Positions 1 through 6,369 of a stretch of DNA of 7,903 nucleotides are shown in pieces. How positions within the stretch are numbered: position 1 is the stretch's first letter; each line of letters begins with the position of its first letter. The stretch lies in assembly GCA_016926235.1 (NCBI GenBank), contig JAFGOZ010000223.1, positions 1 through 7,903 on the forward strand. Reading direction: 5' to 3'. The notes beneath the pieces are model-generated. The model saw only the letters and a program-made list of their open reading frames with translations. It had not been told where the DNA came from and ran no database searches. A program made the position numbers and the translations under genes. The DNA comes from Bacteroidales bacterium. Lineage in GTDB: Bacteria; Bacteroidota; Bacteroidia; Bacteroidales; UBA10428.

Positions 1-1040
1 AATTATTTTTGGAAGAAAATACAGGAAGAAGAAGTACAATTTCAAACTGATGAATCTATTGCAGTATTAAATTGGTGGCCGCAGATACTATGGTTCTGGA
101 TAACAATGGCGCAAAGAAACGAGAAGGATGTAATTCCACATATAAAAAAGTACTGGGTTTTCAGCCGCTGCAAATCAACTGGGGACCGTATATAGTGGAT
201 ATGCATTTTCGCAGCGGTGAAAAACATTCAAATCACGGTAATGATGCAAAAGAGGCTGTAGCACGGATTGTTAAGCTTATCAGAAGTCGATATGATGAAA
301 AGATACCTATAATTCTCAGTGCAGACAGTGGATTTTTATCTGAAGGAAACCTGCTCTATTTCGAAAATGAGTTAAAGATTAAGTATGTCGTTATGGGCAA
401 ACTCTACGCATCAGTGTATGAAGCCAAGCAGTCTTGTGCAGCAAGTGAATGTGCCCGAGTATCAGCAAAACATGCATCGTGGGTATGTTATGATTTCCAG
501 AGCAAACTGGACCGATGGGAAAATTATCGCCGAACAATATTAACAACACTTGTCGCTGATGATGATCAGTATGTACTTGAAGGTATTCGTGATACGGTCA
601 TGTATACAAATATCGGAAATAACGATCTAATGGATTGCGAGCTGCACATACGCAACCAAGGCGACTTGATGAAAACTGAAGCGATAGTGAAACTTGCACA
701 CCAAAATGGTGAAGAGGAGCTTAATCACCGTTCAATCAAAGAATTTATGGGAAGCGAGCACTTACCATTTGAAAACTTTGGCATGAACGGAGCATTCTAT
801 GCACTTATGGTAATCAGTCACTTTGTTATGGAATCATTTCGTCATGATGTGCTAAAGGATATACTTCCAAATCGCTGTTATGCTACAAGGATACGTCGGG
901 AAATAATCGACATTGCAGTGAAAATAGTTCGTAAAAGTCATCGGATCATTTTAAAGACCACTCAAGCAATCTGGGACACTCTTGATGTGAGCAAATTATG
1001 GGAGCAATGCAACAACCAACTATCGATTTGTTGAAATGGC
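1..1040 (+). mobile_element. 3' portion of an IS1380-type insertion sequence
   Basis: The segment is recognised only through its transposase; the 5' half of the element lies outside the window. The right-hand terminal inverted repeat cannot be identified because the left end is not available for comparison, so the true right boundary lies somewhere between the transposase stop (1034) and about 1145, where weak similarity to the intergenic repeats of this window begins. The element is convergent with the minus-strand genes. It sits where the array pattern would predict another minus-strand gene start, so it may have inserted into or replaced one. Confidence 0.7.
72..1034 (+). CDS. IS1380 family transposase, N-terminally incomplete
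   Basis: This is a DDE transposase of the IS1380 branch of the IS4-like superfamily, which catalyses cut-and-paste movement of its own element. Visible signatures are DTMVLDNN (D5), then GFQPLQINWGPYIVD, KHSNHGNDA, SADSGF (D85), NQGDLMKTEAIVKL (E203, the position of the family's catalytic glutamate) and the C-terminal LPFENFGMNGAFYALM typical of this family. All three acidic residues are therefore present. The TTG at 72 is only the first possible codon after an in-frame TGA at 51-53 and is unlikely to be the native start. Family members carry a further N-terminal domain, and frame 1 from base 1 to about 70 reads like that upstream part (FWKKIQEEEVQFQTDESIAV). A single-base deletion in the AAATT run near 69-73 would explain the break, leaving a probably non-functional copy unless frameshifting rescues it. 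Confidence 0.85.
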   Translation: MVAADTMVLDNNGAKKREGCNSTYKKVLGFQPLQINWGPYIVDMHFRSGEKHSNHGNDAKEAVARIVKLIRSRYDEKIPIILSADSGFLSEGNLLYFENELKIKYVVMGKLYASVYEAKQSCAASECARVSAKHASWVCYDFQSKLDRWENYRRTILTTLVADDDQYVLEGIRDTVMYTNIGNNDLMDCELHIRNQGDLMKTEAIVKLAHQNGEEELNHRSIKEFMGSEHLPFENFGMNGAFYALMVISHFVMESFRHDVLKDILPNRCYATRIRREIIDIAVKIVRKSHRIILKTTQAIWDTLDVSKLWEQCNNQLSIC

Positions 1041-1269
1041 AGAGATATCAGTATTTAAGGATAGCGACAGGTGTATCTCCGATGCATCTTTTGTCAATTC
1101 TTAGGGTGATAGTACTATTTACAATTGATATAAGATGACATGCTTGTGCCAATTACAAGGTTAAGCCTCGAACAATTCGGTCAATATCGGTCTTGAAACC
1201 AACGTAAATGGAATCTTGAAAGCAGGAAAACACTTTTGGTCAAACAATCGTCTGATTTAGGTAAAATTC
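1035..1269. other. intergenic, no gene seen; possible degenerate start of repeat copy A
   Basis: No convincing reading frame or RNA gene is seen here. Around 1150-1180 there is weak similarity (TTACAAGG followed by GAACAATT) to the TTGCAAGG...GAACAATT segment of the other repeat copies. Copy A may therefore once have extended this far, with about 75-90 nt of unrelated sequence interposed before the well-conserved part starts. The IS right end must also lie in or just left of this interval. Confidence 0.35.
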
Positions 1270-1564
1270 AATATTCTTATTGTACTGAAATATTTCTTAA
1301 TTTTTATGAATTCGCCATTTAACAAAATTGAAGAACCTGAGATTTAAAATAACTTAACATACAAAGCATAATATCGGATTTCATTAAATCCTGTTCATCC
1401 TATTAATCACAAAAATCACAGTTCAGACAATATGCGAAAAATGAGAACAAACACAACATAATATCTCAATTTAATAGCAGGTATTCTTCTTTTCTGAAAA
1501 CCAACGAAACCATAACATTCAAAGATCTATTGCAGTAACACTCACTATCCCGGAATGATACGGG
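1270..1564 (+). repeat. long intergenic repeat, copy A
   Basis: The segment runs from ATTCTTATTGTACTGAAA to the terminal CCCGGAATGATACGGG. It shares with the other two copies, in the same order, the TAACAAAATTGAAGAA block, the GAGAACAAAC block, GAAACCATA, CAGTAACACTC and the closing CCCGG...CGGG stem. Bases 1424-1543 align without gaps to 6124-6243 with 4 differences in 120. It lies 3' of the minus-strand META-domain gene, 140 nt beyond its stop. It contains the ATCC-type 9-nt tandem tract at 1388-1423. Confidence 0.85.
1388..1423 (+). repeat. degenerate 9-nt tandem tract (ATCCTGTTC type) in repeat A
   Basis: Four consecutive 9-nt units read ATCCTGTTC, ATCCTATTA, ATCACAAAA and ATCACAGTT, followed immediately by CAGACAA. 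Similar ATCCTG-rich tracts ending in a CAGAC-like block occur, as I recall, as dispersed intergenic repeats in several unrelated bacterial phyla; that comparison is from memory and was not searched here. Confidence 0.6.
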
Positions 1565-1704
1565 CTTCCTTTGATAATTTATCACCACATAAAGCTGATT
1601 AAGAATCCGCGATGCAGTTTTTAATATAAAGCACTATACTACTTATAAAGGCGATACTTCTAACTTACAAAATTCCCCCTTTCAATATTCCAATTGTAAC
1701 AAAG

Positions 1705-2250
1705 TCACTTTGAAATTTGGTTTAAACTTTTATACATATTATCCAAATCATCTTCATGTTTCTTTGTGGTTTTTGTCTCGCCATTGTGAACATTTTTTTT
1801 AAAAAATAGATTACCATATACGGTGCGAATAACCAAACTGCTATCCGTACAGCTATATCTTGTGATTGCAAGGCTTTGACGAAAGAAATCCTGTAATCCA
1901 CGGATTTTACTCTCATAGCTATTATACTTACAGAGACCTGCTTGGCTGCCTGCATCATAAAAGAAAATATGGCCATCATATGCCACAAAATTTCCAAAGA
2001 TTCCGTTACAGCCATCAGAACCAAAGAATTGCTTACCATTACTGAATTCCAACCATACCGGCTTTTTTAAATAGATTAGAACATCCTGTAACGAATCGTA
2101 TAACTGACTTTCCCCAATCGAATCGAGTTCCCATTTTTTCAATTCAATTGCTGTATCCCTGCATGGCAATGATCGAATTGGTGTTTGGCATAAACTATTA
2201 GAGACAATAAACACAATTGTGAACGCAACTAAAGGCATCCATTTTCCCAT
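1705..2250 (-). CDS. secreted META-domain (HslJ-like) protein
   Basis: The 181-residue protein has a Sec signal peptide at about residues 1-21 and one META domain (the HslJ family fold) at about 36-152. The evidence is the family pattern: KKWELDSIGE with W40 near the domain start, LEFSNGKQFFGSDGCNGIFG with the hallmark GSDGCNG at 77-83, a conserved Cys at 107, and a closing LFFKK strand at 148-152. A charged, Lys/Asp-rich tail of about 29 residues follows. A lipobox is not convincing (NSLC at 18-21), so a periplasmic or secreted form is favoured. META proteins are linked to outer-membrane stress and novobiocin tolerance in E. coli (HslJ), but the biochemical role is unknown. The ATG at 2250 is preceded by GAGGGA (2259-2264), which overlaps the TGA of the upstream serine peptidase only 12 nt away, so the two genes form a translationally coupled operon. 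A role as modulator or inhibitor of that peptidase is possible but unproven. Confidence 0.85.
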   Translation of the reverse strand: MGKWMPLVAFTIVFIVSNSLCQTPIRSLPCRDTAIELKKWELDSIGESQLYDSLQDVLIYLKKPVWLEFSNGKQFFGSDGCNGIFGNFVAYDGHIFFYDAGSQAGLCKYNSYESKIRGLQDFFRQSLAITRYSCTDSSLVIRTVYGNLFFKKNVHNGETKTTKKHEDDLDNMYKSLNQISK

Positions 2251-2258
2251 ATTCTAAA

Positions 2259-2264
2259 TCCCTC
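2259..2264 (-). promoter_or_regulatory. ribosome binding site of META gene, overlapping upstream stop
   Basis: GAGGGA on the minus strand, 8 nt before the ATG, shares its first two bases (GA) with the TGA stop (2263-2265) of the peptidase gene. This supports the chosen start and translational coupling. Confidence 0.7.
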
Positions 2265-4842
2265 AATCTGTTAGCAATAGGTTTATTATAGATGTGATGT
2301 CTGCTTTTGTCACAACTATATTCTTGGAAACTGGGATACCACCATCAGTGCTCACTAAGATTGTATATTTGCCAGGTTTAGTGTACTGATGTACAAATGA
2401 TTGCCAGTAACAACTGTTGTTTTTTCGGCATGCTTTTGTGAAATCGTGAGTACCCTGTGTATTGGGTCTTCCATCCCCCCAATTAATGGTAAATGAATTA
2501 CTTGTGCGTTTATAAATTACTGGAAAATACGCATCCATCCCCGTCGAAACTGTAACTCTATTCATTCGCACATCTTCTTTTTCTGGATAGGGGTAGTCTG
2601 ATATTTTAAGTGTGATTACCTGCGAATTTATTGCACCTCTGGGGTTTACAACTCTACACCAGTATTGCTTCCCATCATCAGCTATCGATGGTGATAGTAG
2701 TTGTAGGAAATTTTCTTTACCTGATTTTATTATTTGCGAATTCTCAAACCAATCATAACTAACACAATTTCCAGTACTGTTGATAGTAAATGCTGTACTC
2801 ATGCCTTGATTAGCATAAGAATACTGTTGGCCAGAGTTGAATGATGTAATTGTGGGAGCTTCGTATGGTAGATTGATGACCAAATTTCCATTTCCTATCT
2901 GAGCATCATTAGAATTATATGTTTCATAAGAAATTACAGCACTCTTAATTGTGTATTGACGACAAGGAGCTTGTGTATTTCTCCAACCATCACACCAAAA
3001 CAATGTTTTGTGTGAACACTCAGCATGTTCACCATGATTGTATTTTTCTCCAAATGCATCAGTTACAGTTCCATAAAAATGGTCTGCTTGATAAATGTAT
3101 TCCATTTTGTGTTTTGCTGCATTTCCAAAACAATGCTCATGATCTGTCCCAAGATCATCTGTATAACAATTTGCGCCTTTCTCACTTCTACATAAATAGA
3201 GTGATTTCAGAATGTAATATGCAAAATTGGGATTATTCGTAGCTTTAGTTATTGAGATTTGGTAATTTCCACCCGATAACCCAACTGATTGCGTTTTGAG
3301 CCAACCATCAGTTGGGGACCATTCAACATTTGAAATATTAATTCCTGTTTGTTGACATACCTGCACATCAACCAGTTCTGAATTAACAACTTCTTCCTCA
3401 GTATAGCAGCTATTATCCAGCTCAAATATGACATATGTCTCGAGGGCGGGTTCTGCTTCCGATAATATAATATCGTAATTTTTTGTAACAGAAAAATGGG
3501 GTGAGAACAAATCAATATCAGATAGGTCCCTGATTTTTTTAAGGTTCTTATCTGCTAACCACACTTTCAAAAATATCCCATTGGGCGTATATTGTTGTAT
3601 ATCGGGGTGCCCACTAACTTGCATACTCCCACCAGCATTTACGGTAAATTTATATCTACCCTGCCCATTATTCGGAAATAAATCTCCAAAACAGATTGCT
3701 TGTTTTCCGTTGACTTTAAAGTTGTAATTACTTAAGTTAACACCAAACTCTGAAATGCCATTATTCTTCGCCCAGATGTCTTCGATGGAATTTTGAAAAG
3801 AACTATTAGTTGAGACAGTATTTTTTGAACCGATTGAAACGACAATTGATCCTTTGTCCCGCCATTTAATTTCAGCAACAAATGGTGATGAGGTGCCATC
3901 AGATGAATTTCGTGTATATTTATCAGGCATTTCGACTGATATGTTCTGATTTAGAATACAATAGCCATTAGGCCTTTTCAACGCTGTTTTTAAAGCTGTT
4001 GATCCATGTTTTTCATCAAGAAGCACATCGAATGGTAAAAGCCACATCAATGGTGAGCCTGTTTCACCAATGGCGCTACACATTGAGTTATACTGTGCTA
4101 CAACAACACCTAATACAGTGCCATCATTATCACAAAATGCAGCACCTGATGAGCCCCCCTCAATTGCAATTAGACAATTGGGGAAGAGATAGCTAAATGC
4201 GTTAATCTTGATTCCATTTTGCTGGGCAACATCCCTATCAAATTCCACATAACTTATCTTCATAGGACTTCCAGCCCCATGATGAAGAATGAAAGGGCGG
4301 TCTAAAACCCAACCATCTTTTTTATAAATTCCAGGGACAATATTGAGTATTCTTCTTTTAGATTCATCTGTAGTAAATGGCGTATTGAGTTCCAGCACGG
4401 CCCAATCAAGAGCAGGATTCAGAAGGTCTGAATTGCCTCCATTCTGGAGAAACGTTTTAACAGATGGATTCATTTCAACACTTTTTATAGATTTCTCAAC
4501 ATAATATGGATTGTTAGTATTATCAGTTGAAAAATAACAGAAAGATGCACTTATACCAGATGCCTGTGTGGTTCCTACAACATGTGCATTTGTTACGATG
4601 TGTTTAGGTGTGACCAAAAAGCCAGAACCTGTACCTCCAAGGGTTCTAATAATGCAGGTTCCAAAAGATGTTTTGCCCACAGCTTCCCATTGTGGAGCAT
4701 GAGGATACGTCTTGAGAAATTGTTCAGGGTTTGTTTTGTATTCTGTGTGATAAGATACCAATGTTCTATTCCTTTGAGCTTGTATTTCTCCTAAAGAAAT
4801 AGAATATAAGCATAGGATAGTTACAAATATGGAAATTTTCAT
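2263..4842 (-). CDS. secreted trypsin-like serine peptidase with Ig-like and PKD modules
   Basis: This is an 859-residue multidomain secreted endopeptidase. Residues 1-22 are a signal peptide ending in IQAQ. The trypsin-fold catalytic domain spans about 55-285: GTGSGFLVTPKHIVTNAHVVG gives His87 (written here from residue 70), LDWAVLELN gives Asp146, and EGGSSGAAF gives Ser232. A HHGAGSPMKIS segment (187-197) resembles the HHPSGD-K-IS segment of lysyl-endopeptidase-type enzymes. The stretch 290-655 matches no family I recognise; it is rich in Cys and, at 567-611, His. An Ig-like domain follows (about 662-747, C693/C729, DDGKQYWCRV), then a PKD-like domain (about 757-845, WGDG at 788-791). The protein ends in DITSIINLLLTD, shared with the cysteine peptidase at 6799. 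The ATG at 4842 is chosen over the in-frame ATG at 4920 because it has a perfect AAGGAGG and begins the signal peptide directly. It heads a two-gene operon with the META gene. Substrate specificity cannot be told from sequence. Confidence 0.9.
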   Translation of the reverse strand: MKISIFVTILCLYSISLGEIQAQRNRTLVSYHTEYKTNPEQFLKTYPHAPQWEAVGKTSFGTCIIRTLGGTGSGFLVTPKHIVTNAHVVGTTQASGISASFCYFSTDNTNNPYYVEKSIKSVEMNPSVKTFLQNGGNSDLLNPALDWAVLELNTPFTTDESKRRILNIVPGIYKKDGWVLDRPFILHHGAGSPMKISYVEFDRDVAQQNGIKINAFSYLFPNCLIAIEGGSSGAAFCDNDGTVLGVVVAQYNSMCSAIGETGSPLMWLLPFDVLLDEKHGSTALKTALKRPNGYCILNQNISVEMPDKYTRNSSDGTSSPFVAEIKWRDKGSIVVSIGSKNTVSTNSSFQNSIEDIWAKNNGISEFGVNLSNYNFKVNGKQAICFGDLFPNNGQGRYKFTVNAGGSMQVSGHPDIQQYTPNGIFLKVWLADKNLKKIRDLSDIDLFSPHFSVTKNYDIILSEAEPALETYVIFELDNSCYTEEEVVNSELVDVQVCQQTGINISNVEWSPTDGWLKTQSVGLSGGNYQISITKATNNPNFAYYILKSLYLCRSEKGANCYTDDLGTDHEHCFGNAAKHKMEYIYQADHFYGTVTDAFGEKYNHGEHAECSHKTLFWCDGWRNTQAPCRQYTIKSAVISYETYNSNDAQIGNGNLVINLPYEAPTITSFNSGQQYSYANQGMSTAFTINSTGNCVSYDWFENSQIIKSGKENFLQLLSPSIADDGKQYWCRVVNPRGAINSQVITLKISDYPYPEKEDVRMNRVTVSTGMDAYFPVIYKRTSNSFTINWGDGRPNTQGTHDFTKACRKNNSCYWQSFVHQYTKPGKYTILVSTDGGIPVSKNIVVTKADITSIINLLLTD

Positions 4843-4849
4843 TAATTGA

Positions 4850-4856
4850 CCTCCTT
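4850..4856 (-). promoter_or_regulatory. strong ribosome binding site deciding the peptidase start
   Basis: AAGGAGG on the minus strand lies 7 nt before the ATG at 4842. It rules in the internal start and shortens the longest open frame by 26 residues, which otherwise would put a non-signal-like leader before the hydrophobic signal peptide. Confidence 0.85.
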
Positions 4857-4907
4857 GAAAATATTTACTACCTAAACCCTGTGATGAGATACCAAAAAGT
4901 ACCGCCC

Positions 4908-4913
4908 TTGCAA
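4908..4913. promoter_or_regulatory. TTGCAA box at the promoter-proximal end of repeat B
   Basis: TTGCAA sits within GCCCTTGCAA (4904-4913). A second copy, CTTGCAAG, is at 4999-5006. Read on the minus strand, the box is followed by a conserved stretch shared with copy C: TTGCAAGGGC, then G/T-G, T/C-AC, T/A-TTTTG. The outer edge (4904) lies 62 nt from the first base of the serine peptidase ATG, the same distance as in copy C. A promoter-proximal operator or element is inferred; no good -10 box is visible. Confidence 0.4.
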
Positions 4914-4961
4914 ATAACATTACAACAAATCGAGTTTTTTACCGCCTATCCAGACTGCAAG

Positions 4962-4982
4962 TCCCGATATATTCATTCGGGA
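4962..4982. repeat. inverted repeat inside the extra block of repeat B
   Basis: TCCCGA (4962-4967) and TCGGGA (4977-4982) form a perfect 6-bp stem with a 9-nt loop. It lies inside the roughly 56-nt block that copy C lacks. No T-run follows on either side, so it is not a convincing intrinsic terminator. Confidence 0.5.
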
Positions 4983-5387
4983 TACTTCTTTGGTAATCCT
5001 TGCAAGAGGTCTGAACAATTGTTCTTATTACACTGTAATATTTCTTCTGCGTTTATGATTCCGCTGTTAACAAAATTAAAGAACTTGAGATTAAACGGAG
5101 GGAACGTAACATAATATACAAATTATAAAACCCAATTTTTCTAAAAGCGTTTAACAGAATAATGCGATTTAACATACCATCTGTAATTTAATATCCAACT
5201 TATCTTAAAATTGAGATTTAAAGAATTCTGCGCTCAAAAGAGAACAAACGTAATTTAATGTTAGTAACATAACACCAGGATTCTTATCTCTTGAAAATCA
5301 ACGAAACCATAGTTTCCAAAGATCCGTTTCAGTAACACTCGTTATCCCGGAGTGTACGGGCTAACATTTATACATTTATTAATAAAT

Positions 5388-5399
5388 AAAGCGCGCTTT
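5388..5399. other. 12-bp perfect palindrome 3' of the small secreted gene
   Basis: AAAGCGCGCTTT lies 77 nt past the stop of the minus-strand gene at 5476-5787 and is the only GC-rich patch in an AT-rich stretch. A shorter palindrome, ATTGCGCAAT (6310-6319), occupies a similar place 3' of the lipoprotein gene. The absence of a loop makes a classical terminator hairpin weak; a protein-binding site or a poor terminator are both possible. Confidence 0.3.
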
Positions 5400-5475
5400 T
5401 ACAAAATTTAGTAATCCAAACAACTTGTAAAGACACCTACATATTTATTTCGTAAGACATATGGTTAATAATAAA

Positions 5476-5787
5476 TCACCAAATGTTACCACGGAGAAAA
5501 AACCATTCTGGTGCATACCTAGGAACAGTACAGACTGTTTCTGGTGAATTCAATTTATAATAAACCTCTAACTGCTGACTTATCGACAGCATAGCGATAG
5601 AAATTCTAAATTTTGTCATATCTTCACCCATATTTCCCAAATATAACCGATCACCATTTACCATATCCGCAACAACCGCATGGCTTCCGCTCCAACATTG
5701 CCCAATACTTTTTACAATTGAATGCTTTTCCTGTGCAAAAACGAATGATATTACTAATAGGAGTCCTACGATAAGCTTAATTTTCAT
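5476..5787 (-). CDS. small secreted protein of unknown function
   Basis: The 103-residue product has a clear signal peptide (MKIKLIVGLLLVISFVFA, cleavage about A18/Q19), leaving about 85 mature residues. Two cysteines (C31 and C86) could form one disulfide. The mature part reads as short beta strands (GDRLYLGNM), then a helix (MTKFRISIAMLSIS), then a strand (QLEVYYKL). This order recalls a widespread group of small periplasmic proteins with an OB/AB5-B-subunit-like layout, but the resemblance is only pattern-level and I do not assign a family. The upstream A/G-rich AAGAAAG is a poor Shine-Dalgarno. The gene stands alone between repeat copies B and C, with the TTGCAA box of copy C ending 62 nt from its ATG. 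A TTGACA hexamer (5835-5840, minus strand) lies 47 nt upstream of the ATG, but no matching -10 is apparent. Confidence 0.7.
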   Translation of the reverse strand: MKIKLIVGLLLVISFVFAQEKHSIVKSIGQCWSGSHAVVADMVNGDRLYLGNMGEDMTKFRISIAMLSISQQLEVYYKLNSPETVCTVPRYAPEWFFLRGNIW

Positions 5788-5848
5788 AATCTGTTTTCTT
5801 TCTTTTTTACCAGCAATTGGAATAGTGTGTACAATGTCAAAATGTGCA

Positions 5849-5898
5849 GCCCTTGCAAAACATTACAATAAATCGCGTTAACCGATCCTTGCAAGGGC
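5849..5898. promoter_or_regulatory. 10-bp inverted repeat GCCCTTGCAA / TTGCAAGGGC
   Basis: GCCCTTGCAA (5849-5858) and TTGCAAGGGC (5889-5898) are perfect reverse complements separated by 30 nt. Each arm contains the palindrome TTGCAA, and the right arm extends to CCTTGCAAGG (5887-5896). In copy B the same two boxes are 92 nt apart instead of 36 because of the extra block. The position upstream of a start codon suggests an operator pair or a recombination/structure element; which one cannot be told. Confidence 0.5.
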
Positions 5899-6088
5899 TT
5901 GAACAATTGTTCTTATTGTACTGAAACATTTCTTCTTCATTATGATTTAGCCGATTAACAAAATTGAAGAATCTGGCATTAACGAAACATAATAACAGAA
6001 TTTTAATATCAAACTTTTTTAAAGGCCTTTATAGAATAAAGCGAATAAACATAATTAAACAAACTATACTTAACATCCAATTTTTCAC

Positions 6089-6123
6089 ATCCTGTTCATC
6101 CCTTAATCCTGCAAATCCCGATT
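6089..6123 (+). repeat. degenerate 9-nt tandem tract in repeat C
   Basis: The units are ATCCTGTTC, ATCCCTTA (8 nt), ATCCTGCAA and ATCCCGATT, followed by CAGACAATATGCG exactly as in copy A. Copy B has no such tract at the equivalent place. Confidence 0.65.
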
Positions 6124-6369
6124 CAGACAATATGCGAAAAATGAGAACAAACACAACATAATATCTCAATTTAATATCAGGTATTCTTCTTTTCTGAAAA
6201 CCAACGAAACCATAATGTTCAAAGATCTATTTCAGTAACACTCGCTAACCCGGAGTGCACGGTTTTAACAAGATAATTTCCTATTTCCTCCTTTTAATTT
6301 TACTGCTAAATTGCGCAATAAACATCTATTATGTCAGTTATTTACTAAAATGATTAAATTAATATTTTT

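Larger units (their letters stand above)
4904..5360 (+). repeat. long intergenic repeat, copy B
   Basis: The segment runs from GCCCTTGCAA to CCCGGAGTGTACGGG. It aligns with copy C over its whole length (CATTACAA-AAATCG, CCTTGCAAG, TGAACAATTGTTCTTATT, TAACAAAATT, GAGAACAAAC, GAAACCATA, CAGTAACACTCG). It is the most divergent copy, lacks the ATCC 9-nt tract, and carries an additional block of about 56 nt (about 4935-4994). It fills the whole 633-nt gap between the serine peptidase start and the stop of the small secreted gene apart from 60-115 nt on each side. The short open frame on the plus strand inside it looks non-coding. Confidence 0.85.
5849..6262 (+). repeat. long intergenic repeat, copy C
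   Basis: The segment runs from GCCCTTGCAA to CCCGGAGTGCACGG and shares the full block order with copy B. In its right third it is nearly identical to copy A (6124-6243 versus 1424-1543, 116 of 120 matching). It fills most of the 582-nt gap between the small secreted gene and the lipoprotein gene. It includes the ATCC 9-nt tract (6089-6123) and the TTGCAA inverted repeat (5849-5898). A 65-codon plus-strand frame inside it has no coding features. The remaining 6263-6369 holds only AT-rich sequence and the ATTGCGCAAT palindrome. Confidence 0.85.

Noticed and set aside
1700..1712. CAAAGT-C-ACTTTG as a terminator of the META gene
   Set aside because: The 6-bp inverted repeat has only a 1-nt centre and overlaps the stop codon region, so it cannot form a useful hairpin there.
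4843..4920. Longer N terminus for the serine peptidase (ATG at 4920)
   Set aside because: The extra 26 residues are not signal-like and would be coded inside repeat B, whereas the ATG at 4842 has a perfect AAGGAGG and starts a normal signal peptide.
4881..5114. Plus-strand open frame inside repeat B as a gene
   Set aside because: It spans the repeat boundary and the extra block, and is not conserved in copy C.
5341..5364. CCCGG...CGGG stem at the end of each repeat as an intrinsic terminator
   Set aside because: The stem is short (4 bp, extendable in copy B through GTTA/TAAC with one mismatch) and no T-run follows in either direction.
5835..5840. Sigma-70 promoter for the small secreted gene
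   Set aside because: A perfect TTGACA is present on the minus strand, but 16-18 nt further on there is no acceptable -10 hexamer, so a full promoter cannot be called.
5964..6161. Plus-strand open frame inside repeat C as a gene
   Set aside because: It lies entirely within a non-coding repeat, is not preserved in copies A and B, and has no ribosome binding site or recognisable product.
1270..6262. Repeats as canonical integron attC sites
   Set aside because: No consistently placed RYYYAAC/GTTRRRY core pair was found across the three copies, they are longer than usual attC sites, and no integrase is in the window.
1270..6262. CRISPR array
   Set aside because: Only three long copies hundreds of bases apart, with genes between them; no short regular repeat-spacer pattern and no cas gene.
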